Of a DNA stretch of 64,000 bases, positions 21,301 to 33,484 are shown in pieces. Origin of the DNA: Thozetella sp. PMI_491 (Eukaryota; Ascomycota; Sordariomycetes; Chaetosphaeriales; Chaetosphaeriaceae); assembly GCA_021432635.1 (NCBI GenBank), contig MU270015.1:1717860-1781859 (forward strand), written 5' to 3'. Both the position numbers and the translations under genes were made by a program. Within the stretch, counting starts at the first letter, position 1. Each line of letters begins with the position of its first letter. The notes beneath the pieces were generated by a model that saw nothing but the letters and a program-made list of their open reading frames with translations, did no database searches and was not told the DNA's origin.

Positions 21301-23247
21301 TTAGGCGTGAGATCGTGGCTTGACCGTCATCCAGAGACCTTCCATCATCCAAAAGGCCGCACTATGCATCTTTTTTACGGGGAGCGTCGGGTCTATTATG
21401 GTGAACTCATACCGTCGGAGTAACTGCAAGGTAGGTCCGGTTAAGTTCAGGCTGGGCACAAAAGGGAGCGCTAGATGAAGCATACCTCCGGCAAAGCCTT
21501 GCCTAGCTGCATGAATGCGACGTTCCTCCCAAGGCATTTGAACCTCCCATAGCCAAATAAGGCCTCGGCGCAGGCAGTCATCTCATCATGCCGCGCTTTG
21601 TCCACGTTTAACCATCTCTCAGGGCGGAAGACGTCTGCATCTTGACCCCAGTAGACCTTGCTCCGCAGAATACCCCACTAGTACAGTCCAATACGAGTCA
21701 GCGTCGAAACCATGTTGCAGCTTGAGGTTTGATATGCTGAGCCAAAGGGGCGGACACTCACACCATCCATTCCCACCTGCGTACCAGCCGGCAGTCTTAT
21801 GCCGGCAACCACATCGCCGCCGGCAGGAACAGTCTTATTCAGGAGTGGAGTCTGCGATGGAAACACGCGCATGCTCTCTCGCATTGTTGCCTGAAGATAC
21901 GGGAGCCGTTTCGCTTCCGCATCCTTTATTGGGCTGCTCAGCTCCCCTTTCGCGGCGGCGTTGTCAAGTTCGGCAAGAAGACGATTGTAGACCCGAGGGG
22001 AGGTGAGGATGTACAACATCGCCATGCGAATGGCGACGGCAACTGAATCGGTCCCGGCAACTCTATACCACACGAGTCAGTATAAGTCTCCTCTAGTGCC
22101 CAGGATGCCCTTTGCTCAGGACTAAGGCATCATGGCGAGGCCGACGCCTTTACATACACCTGCACAAGAGCTTCGCTTGTTGCTTCATCCTTGGTAGCGC
22201 CATGCTTGAGGAATATCTCAATCATGTCCTTCTTTGGTGCGGCACCAGGCTTGTGTCGCTCGTTTAGCGTGTCTTCTGCAGCTCTAGAGTTGTGGCGTTA
22301 GTTGTGGTTCTGAGCAAAAGCTGAAACGAGTTAGAGAGACAAACTTGATAAAACAACCAAGCCCGACTTTATCGGTTGACTTCGGAAGCACTTCTGAAAA
22401 TGGCCAAGTTTGGAAGATCTTGGCCAAGAAAGGGAAGGTGGCGCAGGTCGAAGCGATGGGAAAGAAGCCTTCATTCCATTTGACCCAGCCGTACAAGTCT
22501 TTTCCATCGTCCAGGAAACCAAACGGTTTGCCAAATGTCATATCACCAACTATGTCGAGCGCTAGGAACTGCGTGATGACGGACAGGTCAAGCTCCTTGT
22601 AGTCACAGTCGGTCGAGAGATACTCGCGATCGATGAGTCCAAAAAAGCGCGCCAGTTGGCGATCTATCGCCTCTTCCTTTTACATGATAATGTTAGCCGC
22701 GGAAGTTATGCCGGGCTCGAGACGGAGAGAAAACAACATTGAGGACCTTACCACCATGATGGTTCCTGAATAACCCGGGCCAACCTTGGTTCGTAGCGCT
22801 GCATGTTTCGCCTCGTCCAGCGTCGCGAAGGAATGTTCTTTGCCCTTTTGGAAGCGAAAGGTGCCGTACCAAGGCCCTTTCCTATAGAGTGACCTGTGTG
22901 CCTCCATCTTCTGGCAATGTTTATAGTCGGTGGTGAGGACCGCATTGGGCCCGATACGGACGATGGGCCCTGCATTCGTCAGAGGTCCATGCTGCTTCAG
23001 AACGCGAAGGGACATCCATCTTACCGTATGCTTTCGAGAGATCGCTGAGCACTTTATGTGAATCCCCTCTCAGATTTGTCCTCAGCAAAGGAAGTGGAGT
23101 GAGCGACCACGCGAAGGGTCCAGGCACATGGCTGAGCCGCTTCCACACCAGAAATGTCCAAGCCCCATAGGCGAAGATGGCTACGGCAACCACAGGGCCA
23201 ATCAATGGCGAGACCACGACTGGGCTGACCCAACTCGAGTGCGACAT
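21301..23247 (-). CDS. Cytochrome P450, pisatin-demethylase-like
   Basis: Predicted 504-residue microsomal P450. Exons: 23247-23025, 22969-22752, 22676-22345, 22283-22158, 22062-21762, 21677-21486, 21423-21301. The N-terminal anchor is VVVSPLIGPVVAVAIFAYGAW, followed by the proline hinge HVPGPF. Splicing yields YGPIVRIGPNAVLTTD, FGKPFGFLDDGKD, the I-helix VVAGTDSVAVAIR (about 300-312), the K-helix MRESMR, DADVFRPERW, and the heme-binding loop FGYGRFKCLG with Cys about 448. The sequence style matches the fungal family that contains pisatin demethylase and benzoate-type hydroxylases. A leftward Met at 23292 would add 15 residues; I chose the one before SHSSW, which sits just ahead of the anchor. 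It converges on the amidase gene. Substrate unknown. Confidence 0.88.
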
Positions 23248-24635
23248 ACTGCTATCTAGGTTTCCGGAACCAAATATTCGGTTCGTTTGCATTAGCAATA
23301 GCTAGGCGGTGATGGAAATGAGGGTAAGTTAGATATTTTTAGTGAGTGCGGGGAATGTGGTGCGGCATGTACTGTACAGTACCATGAATCGGAGAGGCCC
23401 GCTGAGATCTGGGGTAAGGTAGCGGGGGCTAGGGCGGAATCTCTGGGTGCCTCTGTGTCTTTCATACGGTTAGACAGTGGGTCTAAATTTTGGAAGGACT
23501 GCCACTACCACCACCAGGCAGTTTTAAAAATTTCATATATATATATATATATATATATTTTAAAACGCGCAACTATAGCTACAACTGTAGGAAATAGACC
23601 AGTAGATTGCCCGAATCGTAGGCTATATGCAAATATATGATATATATCTACGCATCCACTTGCGCGTGCATGTATAGCAGTTTAAGAGGAATCATTAGAA
23701 ACAGAAGTTCATTAAAATTTTGCGGAAGTCTTGGCATTCCTTGGCGTTTTCTTGGCTGGCACTTTTTACCAAAAGTTGGCGATTTTAGGCGCCGTATGCG
23801 CGCATGCGCAAGTGGATGCGTAAATATATATCATATATGTGTATGTAGCCTACGATTCGGACAATCTACTGGTCTATTTTCTACAGTTGTAGCTATAGTT
23901 GCGCGTTTATAAAATGTGTACATATTATAGTAAAATTTTGCAAAACTGCCTGGTGGTGGTGGCAGTCCTTCCAAAATTTGCACAGCTATTGGCCGCCTTC
24001 CAGGCGCCTTGCGACCAGTTTTTCTTGCCACATTTGGTGAACGCCTCTGCCACCGAGGCTCCTGTGAGAAGACAAAGGGATTAAATCGGGTCGGGCGAGC
24101 ATGGATACTCGGCAAGGTCTGACTGAAAGCCATGTTAAAGGCCGGGAAGTGGCGGATGGTTCGATCAACACAAATAGTAACCATAAAGGCATAGCCACAT
24201 AAGTTACAATACACAGAGGATTACCCACAACTAGTTTTTAGCCAAGACAGGCTGGATAGTCTAATAATACGGTATCATGTGGCCCCCATATGCGATAAAC
24301 ACCGCTTGTCGCAGACCCTGCTTCAGTACTGGTTCATGACCGCCTAGCACCTACACTACTATAACAGGTCACAATGTCAGGCTCAAAATACATTCGCCAT
24401 ACATCATTTGATTGTGCAGTGGACTAGCTAACGAGATAGACTGAGCTATGTAGTTGGGCAGAAGTGAAGAGAGTGAGCGAAATATGACTTGTCAGGGATG
24501 TCAACATCGCCGATTTTCTTTTGGCCCGGCCGACATGATAAGAAAGGATTGACGAAAGAGACGCAACGGCCTAGAACCTGCCTGAAATTTCCCATCGAAC
24601 AATGAGAGAATGTACACCTTAGTTTCCAGAGGTGA
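23248..24635. other. Intergenic containing a long inverted-repeat element
   Basis: Apart from the 495-bp inverted-repeat element (separate entry) and an AT dinucleotide run within its left arm, I see no gene between the P450 5' end and the cutinase 3' end. Confidence 0.5.
23485..23979. mobile_element. Long-terminal-inverted-repeat (foldback) element
   Basis: Two arms of about 185 bp (about 23485-23670 and 23797-23979) are imperfect reverse complements. Both outer ends read AAATTTTGGAAGGACTGCCA towards the centre, then share the CCACCAGGCAG block, GCGCAACTATAGCTACAACT, AGACCAGTAGATTG and GATATATAT/CGCATCCACTTGCGC. A unique centre of about 125 bp has no reading frame of note. The left arm carries an extra (AT)n expansion. 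I could not see a convincing target-site duplication, so class is unclear: a foldback/Mutator-like MITE or the remnant of a larger TIR element. Confidence 0.75.
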
Positions 24636-25444
24636 CTACAGCTTTGAGGCTAGGAACTGGGCGGCGGGCACGGCATCGACACCGTACGTCAGATGCGCCG
24701 GGGTGATAACAAGGGTATTGTCGCAGACAAGATCTCCTACCGCGCAGTAGACCTGGGTCTGGGAGGACGGATAGTTCGGGATTTTACCACCATCCTGGGC
24801 ATTGCGAGTAAATCCGAAGAGAACTACCCCCTTGATCTGGTTACGGATCTCCGAGGACAGAGCTTGGATCGAATTGTCCATGACCGCCGTGCCCTGGCTA
24901 AAATTGGAGCGCAAAGTATCAGTTGCTTGTCGCAGGAGCTTCTTCGGAGATTAAGTAGGGAGATAAAACATACCTGTACCCTCCAGCTACGACCTTGGTG
25001 TTTGGACACTTCGTATGGGCGAGCTGGAACAAGTTCGTGGCCGCCTGGATAGCCTCTGGGCTAGTGTTCTGGGGGAGAAAGTTATCGGCCAGAGTAGCCA
25101 AATATCCGTCGCCAACACCTTGACAGGCCACCTTTGATGCACCAAGCTGAGCTTGCAGTGCCGCGCAGGTTTGCGGCCCCACGATGGTGCCCTGGTAGTT
25201 TGTCAATAACTGTCATTGACAACATGCGCCACTTGCTTGGCTCTCTATAGAAGATTCACTATACCATATTTCCTGACTCCGTCGAGCCACGAGCGAAAAT
25301 GAATGTCACATCTCGACAAGGGAGATTCTTGAGATCATCGCTGGTAGCAGTCTGTCGGGCCTGCAGTTGAGCAGCCGAGTCGACTGGAATGGTACCAGCA
25401 GTGACAAGACCAAAGAGGAACGGGACAGTGGTAGAGAACTTCAT
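24636..25444 (-). CDS. Cutinase
   Basis: Predicted 219-residue secreted serine esterase of the cutinase family, cleaving cutin or other polyesters. Exons are 25444-25265, 25191-24974 and 24897-24636 (introns of 73 and 76 nt). [20 protein letters not shown] is the signal peptide, with LQAR as a likely pro-region end. The mature enzyme has [17 protein letters not shown] (oxyanion region), the nucleophile elbow GGYSQG created across the second splice junction (Ser about 133), and a C-terminal [10 protein letters not shown] with catalytic Asp plus the His in PAHLTYG. Cys positions agree with the two conserved disulfides. The length is normal and all catalytic residues are present. The promoter contains repeated GTTGAACC units close to the start. 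The call is firm. Confidence 0.95.
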
Positions 25445-27697
25445 GGTTTCGGTTGAACCTGTTGAACCGGTTGAAATACGAGGACGAAATAGAATGGGAA
25501 GAAATAGTGTAGGATGGTGCGAAGAAGTCGGGATGCCTGGAAACTGAATGATTTGGACACTGGAGAAGATGAACCTTTATATATTCTAGACATAAGGTTC
25601 TCTTGCACTCTATGGACGTTTCCGTATCTCGAGGTTGTGCTCTCACAACCATGTATCTCTTCCTAAGCCGCGTGTATCTGGTGTTGACCACATCTAAGTC
25701 GCCTAGCAACGTTTCCCAAAACGGGGTAAGTTGCGAATCAAGGGACCCTTACCCCCGCATGCTACCCCATGAAAAGTAGCTAAGGCATCGTATAAATGAG
25801 GATCAAACTAGGGCCTAACTATTCCATCAGTAGCGAATCAAACCTCTCGCTAAATGGAATCACACACCCGTCACATATAACAAAATGCGGAGAGAGCAGC
25901 AGCATGGAGACTTCATGCCTAACGCGAAAGGATGGCGTCGGAACTAATCGAACAGGGTCTCTTTCTGTGCTTGTGAGCTTCCACTTTTCGTTTCACTTGC
26001 GAGCCGAGGTAATATTTGCTTGAATTGCTTACCCGACTCGACTGACGGCGACACTACTGTTGTCTTCCGATGCAACTAGGCTCCATACCAGCTGGAGGGT
26101 CTGTTATACATGTGACGGATGAGATTTCACTTGGCACAAAGACACGGGGTACGGCATTGATGGTGAGTAACTTAGCCACCCTTGGTAAGAGAAGTTCATC
26201 TGCCGAGCAGATAAAATTGACATCCAGCTGGACAGCGAATAGACGTAGTAGCATCGGTATCCATAACGTGCCATGGAAGATTGCCGCAGCCATACGTGAT
26301 TGGAAAGGCTTCATTTGTGAATCCGAATGCCTAGGTAGATATCCGCCTGAACTAGCTCATCCTGTAGTAGAAAGAGCATTGCACGGTGCTAGTGAGTTTC
26401 TGGGCAGAGAAAACAGACCTGTTGGAGAGCCGAACCGGCACACTGTACCATCCATTCTTTGTTTGATCAGGATCTGACGATGACTATCGAAGCAAGATGT
26501 GAAAACCGAGTAGCAGCTAAGACTAGGAGTTGGAGATAATCGGCAGCTCCTAACTTTGCCAAGGCGTGCCAATTGATTAGTTGCATTGGTAAGCCGAGGC
26601 TCTCAACTCGCAACCTGAAACAAATTTGGCATAGCGACTTCATTTTTGCGTAACCAGCCGTGGCTGCATGTTCATCTGAAAAAGGTAATTCAGGCGAAGT
26701 CAATGCACGCTTAGAATAATACCACCAATGGTTTCTACATACTGACTGCTAAGCTCTAAGTACAGCAATATTAGGTATTAACTCATTTACAGTGATCGGC
26801 AAGCCTCGGTAAAGTTTATGTCATCTACCTCGGTTCAGTATGAATGCTACGATGGCGACCTGCACTAGTGTCGCCAATATTACACGTTCAGACGAGTCAT
26901 TGTAGGCCACAGCTCTTTCTCTGCAAATCTTCAAAATCCAAGGCGGTAGAAAAGAGAGCAACCCAGCGGCCATCCTCGGACAACCTCCGGTTGAAGCAGT
27001 GCTAGGGCTTTAATACGTGTTAAAAGGTCACCAATCGCGACCGATCGACTCGGTTCAGCCGTGACTACGTGGCTGATGCTGGCAGTTGCGGAAGAGAACT
27101 TGCTACGCGTCTGAGGGGTTGTAGTAGCTGCGGCTGGAGGTGTTATTTCGGAGGCTACCAGAGTGGAAACCTCAGGAAACACGCTGGCAGGAGGGCTGCT
27201 AACTTGCGCTGCAACTCTCTAGGAACAATAGGACAGCGCGTTGTGCATGAAGGCGGGTGGGAATGATCGAAGTTATAGGCTGTCATGTACTAAGCGCTGT
27301 ATGGCTCGCCAGGGCTGGAGAGGTAAAGGCGAAATAATACGAGATAGGAAAAATCAACAGGCGTGACTACAAAATGAGATGAGGACTCCTGGTGGGGGCC
27401 GCCTAATATTATTGTTTTCTTTTTCTTTTTCCCTGCGCAAGCCTCGCGTCATCATTGAGAAACGGGGATGAAGGTCGAACAAGCTTGTGCTCATAGGCCA
27501 TCTCGGGGCGAACGCATTTCTGCATGTGCTTCCCGTACAGGGATCGCAAAATTGCCGAAGGTTTGTGCTTGAGGTCTAGTATCAAAGCTGAGTGCGGAAG
27601 AGGGGCTTGATATGGCTCCATCGGCTGCGTCATTCCGACCGGCTGATATACTATGCGGTCCACATGCCCGAGGAGAGGCAGACAACAAGCTGCCAAG
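25445..27697. other. Gene-free region of 2.2 kb
   Basis: I read all frames and found no domain, splice continuity, RNA gene or clear repeat. Old degenerate sequence cannot be excluded. Confidence 0.45.
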
Positions 27698-29014
27698 TCA
27701 TCCCCCCAGAATTGGCAGCAACTCGATGTCGATTATGGGCATCCGCTGCGACATCATCGGAACCCTAGCGACACAGGGCCGTGGTTCGTCAGGTGTACAC
27801 GCCGGCCGCAAACAGTACCCTGGCCATATTCCTGTCCGACCCGTTAGGGCGGCCCAGGTGGCAATGTTGACTGCTGTGCCAACCTCTTCGGCAATCTGGC
27901 TGTAGGCCCCCCCAGGCTTATACAATGCGTTGGCAAGATCCTCCCAGAGCTTCCCGGCAGCAATCCCATCTCTTGCAGAGCCGAGTTCAGGCGAGTTTAG
28001 ACCGATGACTTGGCAACGGACACTGATGTGCGCTAGAAAGTGGAAGGTGCTCTCAAACCCGATTAGGCGCTTCACCGGAGATAATAAGCTCTGACGCCCA
28101 AAATCCCAGGCGACAACAATGTCTAGTCGCGTGACTAGCCCCCAAAGGAGGCGAGGGATGGTCCGCAAGCCGGGTGGCTGGTCACCTTCCGGTACAACCC
28201 CAACATCTAAGGGCTCAGTGTGACATTGTGGACTCTTTGTACCGCCATCTAGACGCAAGGTGGCCGAGCTGCCGGCAGGCCATGCGTTGGCAGAGAAGCC
28301 GCCCCCCGTACCCCGGGCACGACGTCGAACGACAGCCACGATACGGTTGCGGAGCAATTGAGAGACATTGAACAGGGGGAGTGCCGAGACGTAGGCCCAG
28401 TCATTCTTGGGGATTCCTCTGAGAGCGACCCGCTCGCTTGGGGTGTAACCCCAGCTGCGCGGCCTGGGCGATCCGGGCGAGCTCACAACCGCCACGATGT
28501 CTAGATGGGGACGAAGGCAAGATTCCAAGATGAGATCGAGAATCTCCTGGGGCAAACTTGAAAGAGCATCCCTGGTTAAAGCCTGGGGCTGCCCTCGTTG
28601 TGTCTGTGCCACGATAGCTGTCTCGAGGCACACGGCATTGGAAAGGGGGTTCGTATGTTCGGCGGAAATGTGCCGATTGAACGCCTGGCATATGGCGTCC
28701 CCCGGCGGAAGATTTGGGTCAATAAAGTCCGTCAATTTGATACGAAAAGTGTCGGTGCCTCGAACGCTGACGACTTCCTCCTCAGGCACTTGGATGTTGT
28801 GTGCCAGGGTTGAAAACTGAATATTTTCGGCCCCCCTGGCTTCTTGAGTAGATAGGCGACTCTCCCACGCTCTCAAGGCACCCCAAGACTCATTTGGGTC
28901 GGGCCAAATGTCGCTGGTATCGTCCCGATTTCTGCTTTCCTGTCGTGACCGACGCTTCGGCTGCACCACATACCTGAAGCCTTGTTCACCCTCATACGAG
29001 ACCCTCCAGCGCAT
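27698..29014 (-). CDS. F-box-like hypothetical protein
   Basis: A single-exon 438-residue frame starting at a good Met. Around residues 150-170 it has LSSLPQEILDLILESCL, an F-box-like helix pair, which in fungi would bind Skp1 and recruit substrates to an SCF ubiquitin ligase. Before it lies an Arg/Asp/Glu-rich N-terminus; after it come segments typical of fungal F-box proteins of unknown target (VSALPLFNVSQLLRNRIVAVV, LLWGLVTRLDIVVAWDFG, FHFLAHISVRC). No WD40 or leucine-rich repeat is recognisable. It lies alone between gene-free stretches. The F-box is weak but placed as usual; the rest is unrecognised. Confidence 0.7.
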   Translation of the reverse strand: MRWRVSYEGEQGFRYVVQPKRRSRQESRNRDDTSDIWPDPNESWGALRAWESRLSTQEARGAENIQFSTLAHNIQVPEEEVVSVRGTDTFRIKLTDFIDPNLPPGDAICQAFNRHISAEHTNPLSNAVCLETAIVAQTQRGQPQALTRDALSSLPQEILDLILESCLRPHLDIVAVVSSPGSPRPRSWGYTPSERVALRGIPKNDWAYVSALPLFNVSQLLRNRIVAVVRRRARGTGGGFSANAWPAGSSATLRLDGGTKSPQCHTEPLDVGVVPEGDQPPGLRTIPRLLWGLVTRLDIVVAWDFGRQSLLSPVKRLIGFESTFHFLAHISVRCQVIGLNSPELGSARDGIAAGKLWEDLANALYKPGGAYSQIAEEVGTAVNIATWAALTGRTGIWPGYCLRPACTPDEPRPCVARVPMMSQRMPIIDIELLPILGG

Positions 29015-30710
29015 CGCGATGACGTCGCCCTTCTCAGAAAATTAATTGGCTGAATATATACCTTTGCTTGCCGGGCGTTTTGGATGTGCCTTGTCGCTAT
29101 CCTCGCGGGGGTTTGTTCGCGGAGAAGATTTTTGGATCTTCGGGATATCACGCGACATATAAAGCCACAGACGCAGCCGGAACGGTCCAATCTGGGGTCA
29201 AGACTCCTACACACGCCGCTCGAGGGAGGCTTACTGTCCCGTCAGGTGTTGAGACCGAGACCTTTGGCGTTTCAGTCCACGCCAGGTGGCTGCATATTTG
29301 TATTCAGCAGCGTCGCAACGATTGGCCAGTGAGCCTTCAGGCTGCGCCCAGCATGCCTGTTTTCCATCGGGTTTATCGGTTCGGCCGGCGGTGTACCGAA
29401 GTTACAGCGCTCCCCACCAACCTATAGTGTCTATAGCTCAAATGCGCCATGCTAAACAAGCATCGTAAGAGCGATCAGGCTATGATCGCAACATTCGCCC
29501 GAGAGCTACCAAATATTACCCTAACAGAAACCTTCTCCTAAGGGATTTTTTTACTTAATTATATTGGACGTGGAAGATTACACACCCTTAGCTACGTTTT
29601 CTCAGGCGTTTTGACTGGGAAGCAGACCACCTTGAGTTCTATATGCTGGCTAGCGCACTGATTTGAGCACTGTCAATGAAACAAATCACTGTATCCCTAA
29701 ACATATAGCCTAAGAGGCCGTGGGAACAGCTAACAGTTATATTACTATGGTTCTATGCATGTACAGAGACATCAAAACGGCCACCAGCTAGCACAACCCT
29801 TCAGCAAAATCCAGTTAACTTACAACATACCACCCTCCGCTCAGATTCCAGCTACTCGATACTCTTCTATACTTACCCATGTCTTGCCACATTCTATTGA
29901 GTAGCCTAAAAAACCCACGTCATCCTGGAATACGCCTGCTGCCTGGGTATGAAATTTGATCTAGAGTTCATTTCCGGTCGTTTCACGGCGCGAAGCCGAA
30001 AGCTGCATGGTACAAGAGCCGGGCCGGTCATGGCCGATGTGGAAAGTGACTTTTGTGGCAGTTGAAGGACTTAATAGGGTCATATCCGACTGGACATACC
30101 GTGAACGTGAATCTAGACACTGCGAGCAATTTGCAAACGCAGGAAGAACACCCCGGTACGAGTCAACTGCCCTGCGCTCGAATTAAGACCTGCACCAGTT
30201 ACGCAGCTCACTGTTTTGCAAAGCTCACAAAGAGGAGAAACCAATAAAGGCACCAACATAGAGATTCCAAGCCGGCCATCATATTAGCCGGACGTCGCAC
30301 GGTCCGTGTTTGGGGGGTTGAAATCGCGCTATTCCGAATCAATCACTCGAGAGGAGTGGAACTGCTCGTTATTCTATCGACGTTATTGGCGCGATCGCGT
30401 TTTCGCTATGGCGATTGGCCATGCAACCAGGTCGGTCAAGCTTGCAAGAGGCACATCCCAATAGATTTGATCTCCGGGATGGGGGAGGTTCCACGGATTT
30501 ATCGGGAGACTTTACTTGCCGAAATTTTGGATCGATGCCAGCTCTGCTCCTGTGAGCTCAGCTTGGAGCGTGGCGTATATATTCGCGGCTTGCTCCCTCT
30601 CTCTTGTCCAGAGTCTATGACCAACCGAACCAAGTCACGACCTTGGGTACCTAACTTATTATCACAATTTTCTTGACTTTATCCCGAAGTATCGTGTACC
30701 TGAAATAACG
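29015..30710. other. Gene-free region of 1.7 kb
   Basis: This is the divergent upstream region between the F-box-like and aldo/keto reductase genes. Short frames have no support. The last about 150 bp before 30711 are CT-rich and likely core promoter. Confidence 0.45.
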
Positions 30711-31921
30711 ATGCCGACGAATCCTATTCCGATGCGCAAACTGGGCAAGAATGGCCCGAGCATCCCTGCAATGGGGTTTGGACTGATGACTATTGCTGGA
30801 GCTTATGGCGATGGTCCCAGCGAAGAGGAGCAGTTTAAAATCCTTGATCGCGCATGTGAAATGGGAAACATCTTCTGGGACACAGCTGAGTATGGACTAA
30901 GGCTCGATGTCAGACGAAATAAAGACTTATTTGCTATAGCATTTACCTCGGCAACCTGGAGGTGCTGGGCAAATGGTTTAAGCGGACTGGAAAGCGAGAC
31001 GAGATATTTCTAGCATCAAAGTTTGGACTTGTTATGGGAAAGAATGTCGAGCTGAAGGGAATTGACAGCTCTGGCGACTACTGTAGAAAGGTCTGCGAGG
31101 AGAGCCTCACGAAACTTGGCATCTCGACCATCGACTTGTGTGAGTCCTCGATACCGACCCCTCGCCATCCTACTCCGGGTAATTATGCCTTGATACTGAA
31201 CGTGAACAGATTATGCCCACCATCTCAACCCTGAAACGCCTATTGAGGAAACAATGCGAGCGATGGCAGCGCTCCAAGCGTACACACCCCACCCACCCCC
31301 CTTTCGCGCTACTTTCAGGGACGAGAGCTAATGCATTCCAGGGAGGGCAAGATCAAGCACATCGGTCTATGCGGACTGACTTCAAATACCCTCCGCCGTG
31401 CTTGCAAAATTGCCACTGTTGCTGCGATCCAGATCGAGTACTCGGCATTCGTGCTTGACATTGAAGATGAGCGTGGAACCAATCTTCTCCAAACTTGTCG
31501 AGAACTCGGGGTGGCTATCGTTTGCTTTGGGCCTATCGGCCGAGGGCTTCTCACAGGCTCAGTGACTAGCAGCGAATCGACTACCGGGGCCGGAGATATC
31601 CGCCAAAAATGGGTTCCTCGCTTTCATGAGGAGAATCTGCAGAAGAACCTCAAGGTGGTCAACCAGTTCAATGCGCTTGCGGACAAGAAGGGATGTACCA
31701 TGTCCCAGCTGGCCATTGCATGGGTTTTAAAGCAGGGAGATGACCTCATCCCGATTCCTGGAACTAAACGCATCAAGAACCTGGAGGCCAATTGGGCATC
31801 CCTGGATGTTGAGCTCAGTGATGAGGAAGAACTCTTGCTTCGGAAGATCATTAAGGATTCGGAGCTTGCTGGCTTCGAAATCAGTCCATCCTCGTATGTA
31901 GATACGAAGGAAGAGATTTAG
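30711..31921 (+). CDS. Aldo/keto reductase (AKR superfamily)
   Basis: Predicted 342-residue NADPH-dependent TIM-barrel reductase. Exons are 30711-30889, 30940-31139, 31210-31279 and 31342-31921 (introns of 50, 70, 62 nt). Motifs: LGKNGPSIPAMGFGLMTIAG at the N-terminus, then FWDTADIYLGNLEVLGKW with catalytic Asp/Tyr formed across the first junction, FLASKFG with catalytic Lys, DLYYAHHLNPETPIEETM with the catalytic-tetrad His, EGKIKHIGL, IQIEYSAF, FGPIGRGLL and the NADPH-binding PIPGTKRIKNLEAN. It is closest in style to the yeast pyridoxal-reductase/auxin-induced-like branch. It sits next to the peptide-cluster candidate and could be an accessory enzyme, but independent function is equally likely. 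Confidence 0.9.
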
Positions 31922-32191
31922 GATATGTGCTTAATGATACCTACGCACAATGTCTAGAATGGTTATTTCTTCTAGCCAGATGCCCCTTGATTCTTTGAGC
32001 AAGCCATATATATTCACCGAACTGGAGCTTCACGAAGGAAAATAGTAAGACTTCTCGACACTTTGCTTTACTGAGGAACACCTAAAGAGATCTATCGGAA
32101 CCAAAATCCAGCTCCTACCGTCCATCTCCCCAAAATGCTATCAATCGTTTCCATCGGAAATAGGCCCAAATGATATAGTATCAGGCACCTT

Positions 32192-32617
32192 TCACTTGTC
32201 TAGATTGTGCGGCGCACCGCCGTACTCGACGATCCACGCAGCATCCACGTTGAAGTTAGTATCGCTACGCTTCTTCTCCTCGTCGGCCTCCCGCTTGTAT
32301 CCAGCGGTGCCATCATGAGCATGAGCTTCACGCTTAGTGGCAGCTGAAGGACAGTCGACCTTCTGAGTACCAATCATGACCCACGATCGATCGGGGTACT
32401 GCGAGCACTGGTTCGGGAATAATCAGAGCTACGCTCGTTCAAGGCTGCCCAACATGATATATGTCCCAAATTTACTTACGACGAGGTTGGTGGCATCGAC
32501 GAGAGCTCGATCGCTAGGCGCTAGCTGACTATACGGCGTCTCTGGGGCCGGGGCAGGAGCAGCAAAGACGGTCGCGCCGGAGGCGAGGAGGAGGGTAGCG
32601 AGAGCAAAAAACTGCAT
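32192..32617 (-). CDS. Small secreted precursor-like protein with Kex2 sites
   Basis: Predicted 117-residue secreted protein. Exons are 32617-32480 and 32407-32192; the 72-nt intron starts GTAAGT. MQFFALATLLLASGATVFAA is a signal peptide, followed by a proline-rich stretch and a Cys-containing segment (CSQYPDRSWVMIGTQKVDC). The second half has three dibasic sites: TKR|EAHAHDGTAGY, YKR|EADEEKKR and KKR|SDTN. Two of them are KREA, the Kex2 plus dipeptidyl-aminopeptidase arrangement known from alpha-factor precursors. The released stretch EAHAHDGTAGY ends with Tyr just before KR, as dikaritin cores often contain Tyr. Only one such core is visible, whereas known ustiloxin-type precursors carry many repeats. 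Four UstYa-type genes start within 6 kb. It could also be an ordinary effector-like or pheromone-like protein. Confidence 0.7.
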
Positions 32618-33484
32618 CTTGATTGGAACTGCTAAGCTTTTTGAAGATTGGAGTCTAACAAGAAAGTATATGGGAGAAATAGTATTGATGCTGGGTGATT
32701 GTTTTGAAAGCTGAGTGAGGGCTGATAATGCTCTGCTCTGGAGAAGCAGTTATTGCCAGCTTTTATACTGTCGCGACCCAGCTAGACTACACAAGGCATA
32801 ATCGACCTCACCTTATCTGTTATCCATCACGATGGAATCATGTCGTTTGGAATAGAGCTGTAAGAGGCGTCTCAGGCGCCGCCATGGAATCGCCACGAGG
32901 TTCGAGCAGAGGGATGTATCATACGCCGCTCAATGCTACCTTCCTCAGATCCCGTCCATTTCTATCGCGGGAAGGAAAACATCCATATCAACAAGAGGGA
33001 AAGAAAGGACGATCTAAGTCTCAGCTCGAAATAGTTCGATACTGGCTTAGGTAGAGGACGACCAATTGGGAGGCATTCTCGGGCGGCGTAACCGCATGGA
33101 ACGCGAGGCTTACTAGAAGGCGTGTGGGGGCAGTTCAATGCGCACCAAGCATCCGAAAGTAACGACTATGCAGGAGTTAGCTTTGCCGCTTACGCCCTGA
33201 TTCATATTCGGCCGCAGGATTCGGGGCGAGGTTGAGCGCGACCTCGGAACCATATTTATAGTATAGCAAGGCTCAACTCTAATCTTTTGAATATCCGCCA
33301 TTGAAATGCTATTTCGAGCACAACGTCGAAGCTGGCCAGGCTCATCATACTGAGGTGCAGTTAGACTCAGGTATCTCCCATCGTAGTCGGTCCCAAGACT
33401 ACACCCAACAATATCGAATTTAGTATTTCGAGAAAGCGTTTCATCAAAGTGTTCAACCAGAAAGCAGTACGTGAACGTCTCAAT
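32618..33484. promoter_or_regulatory. Divergent promoter, precursor-like gene/UstYa gene
   Basis: This 867-bp spacer between the head-to-head precursor-like and first UstYa-family genes shows no coding support. A shared control region is likely by position only. Confidence 0.4.

Noticed and set aside
25445-27697. Several open frames of 60-135 codons
   Set aside because: No domain, no splice partners and overlapping frames on both strands of similar length; background level.
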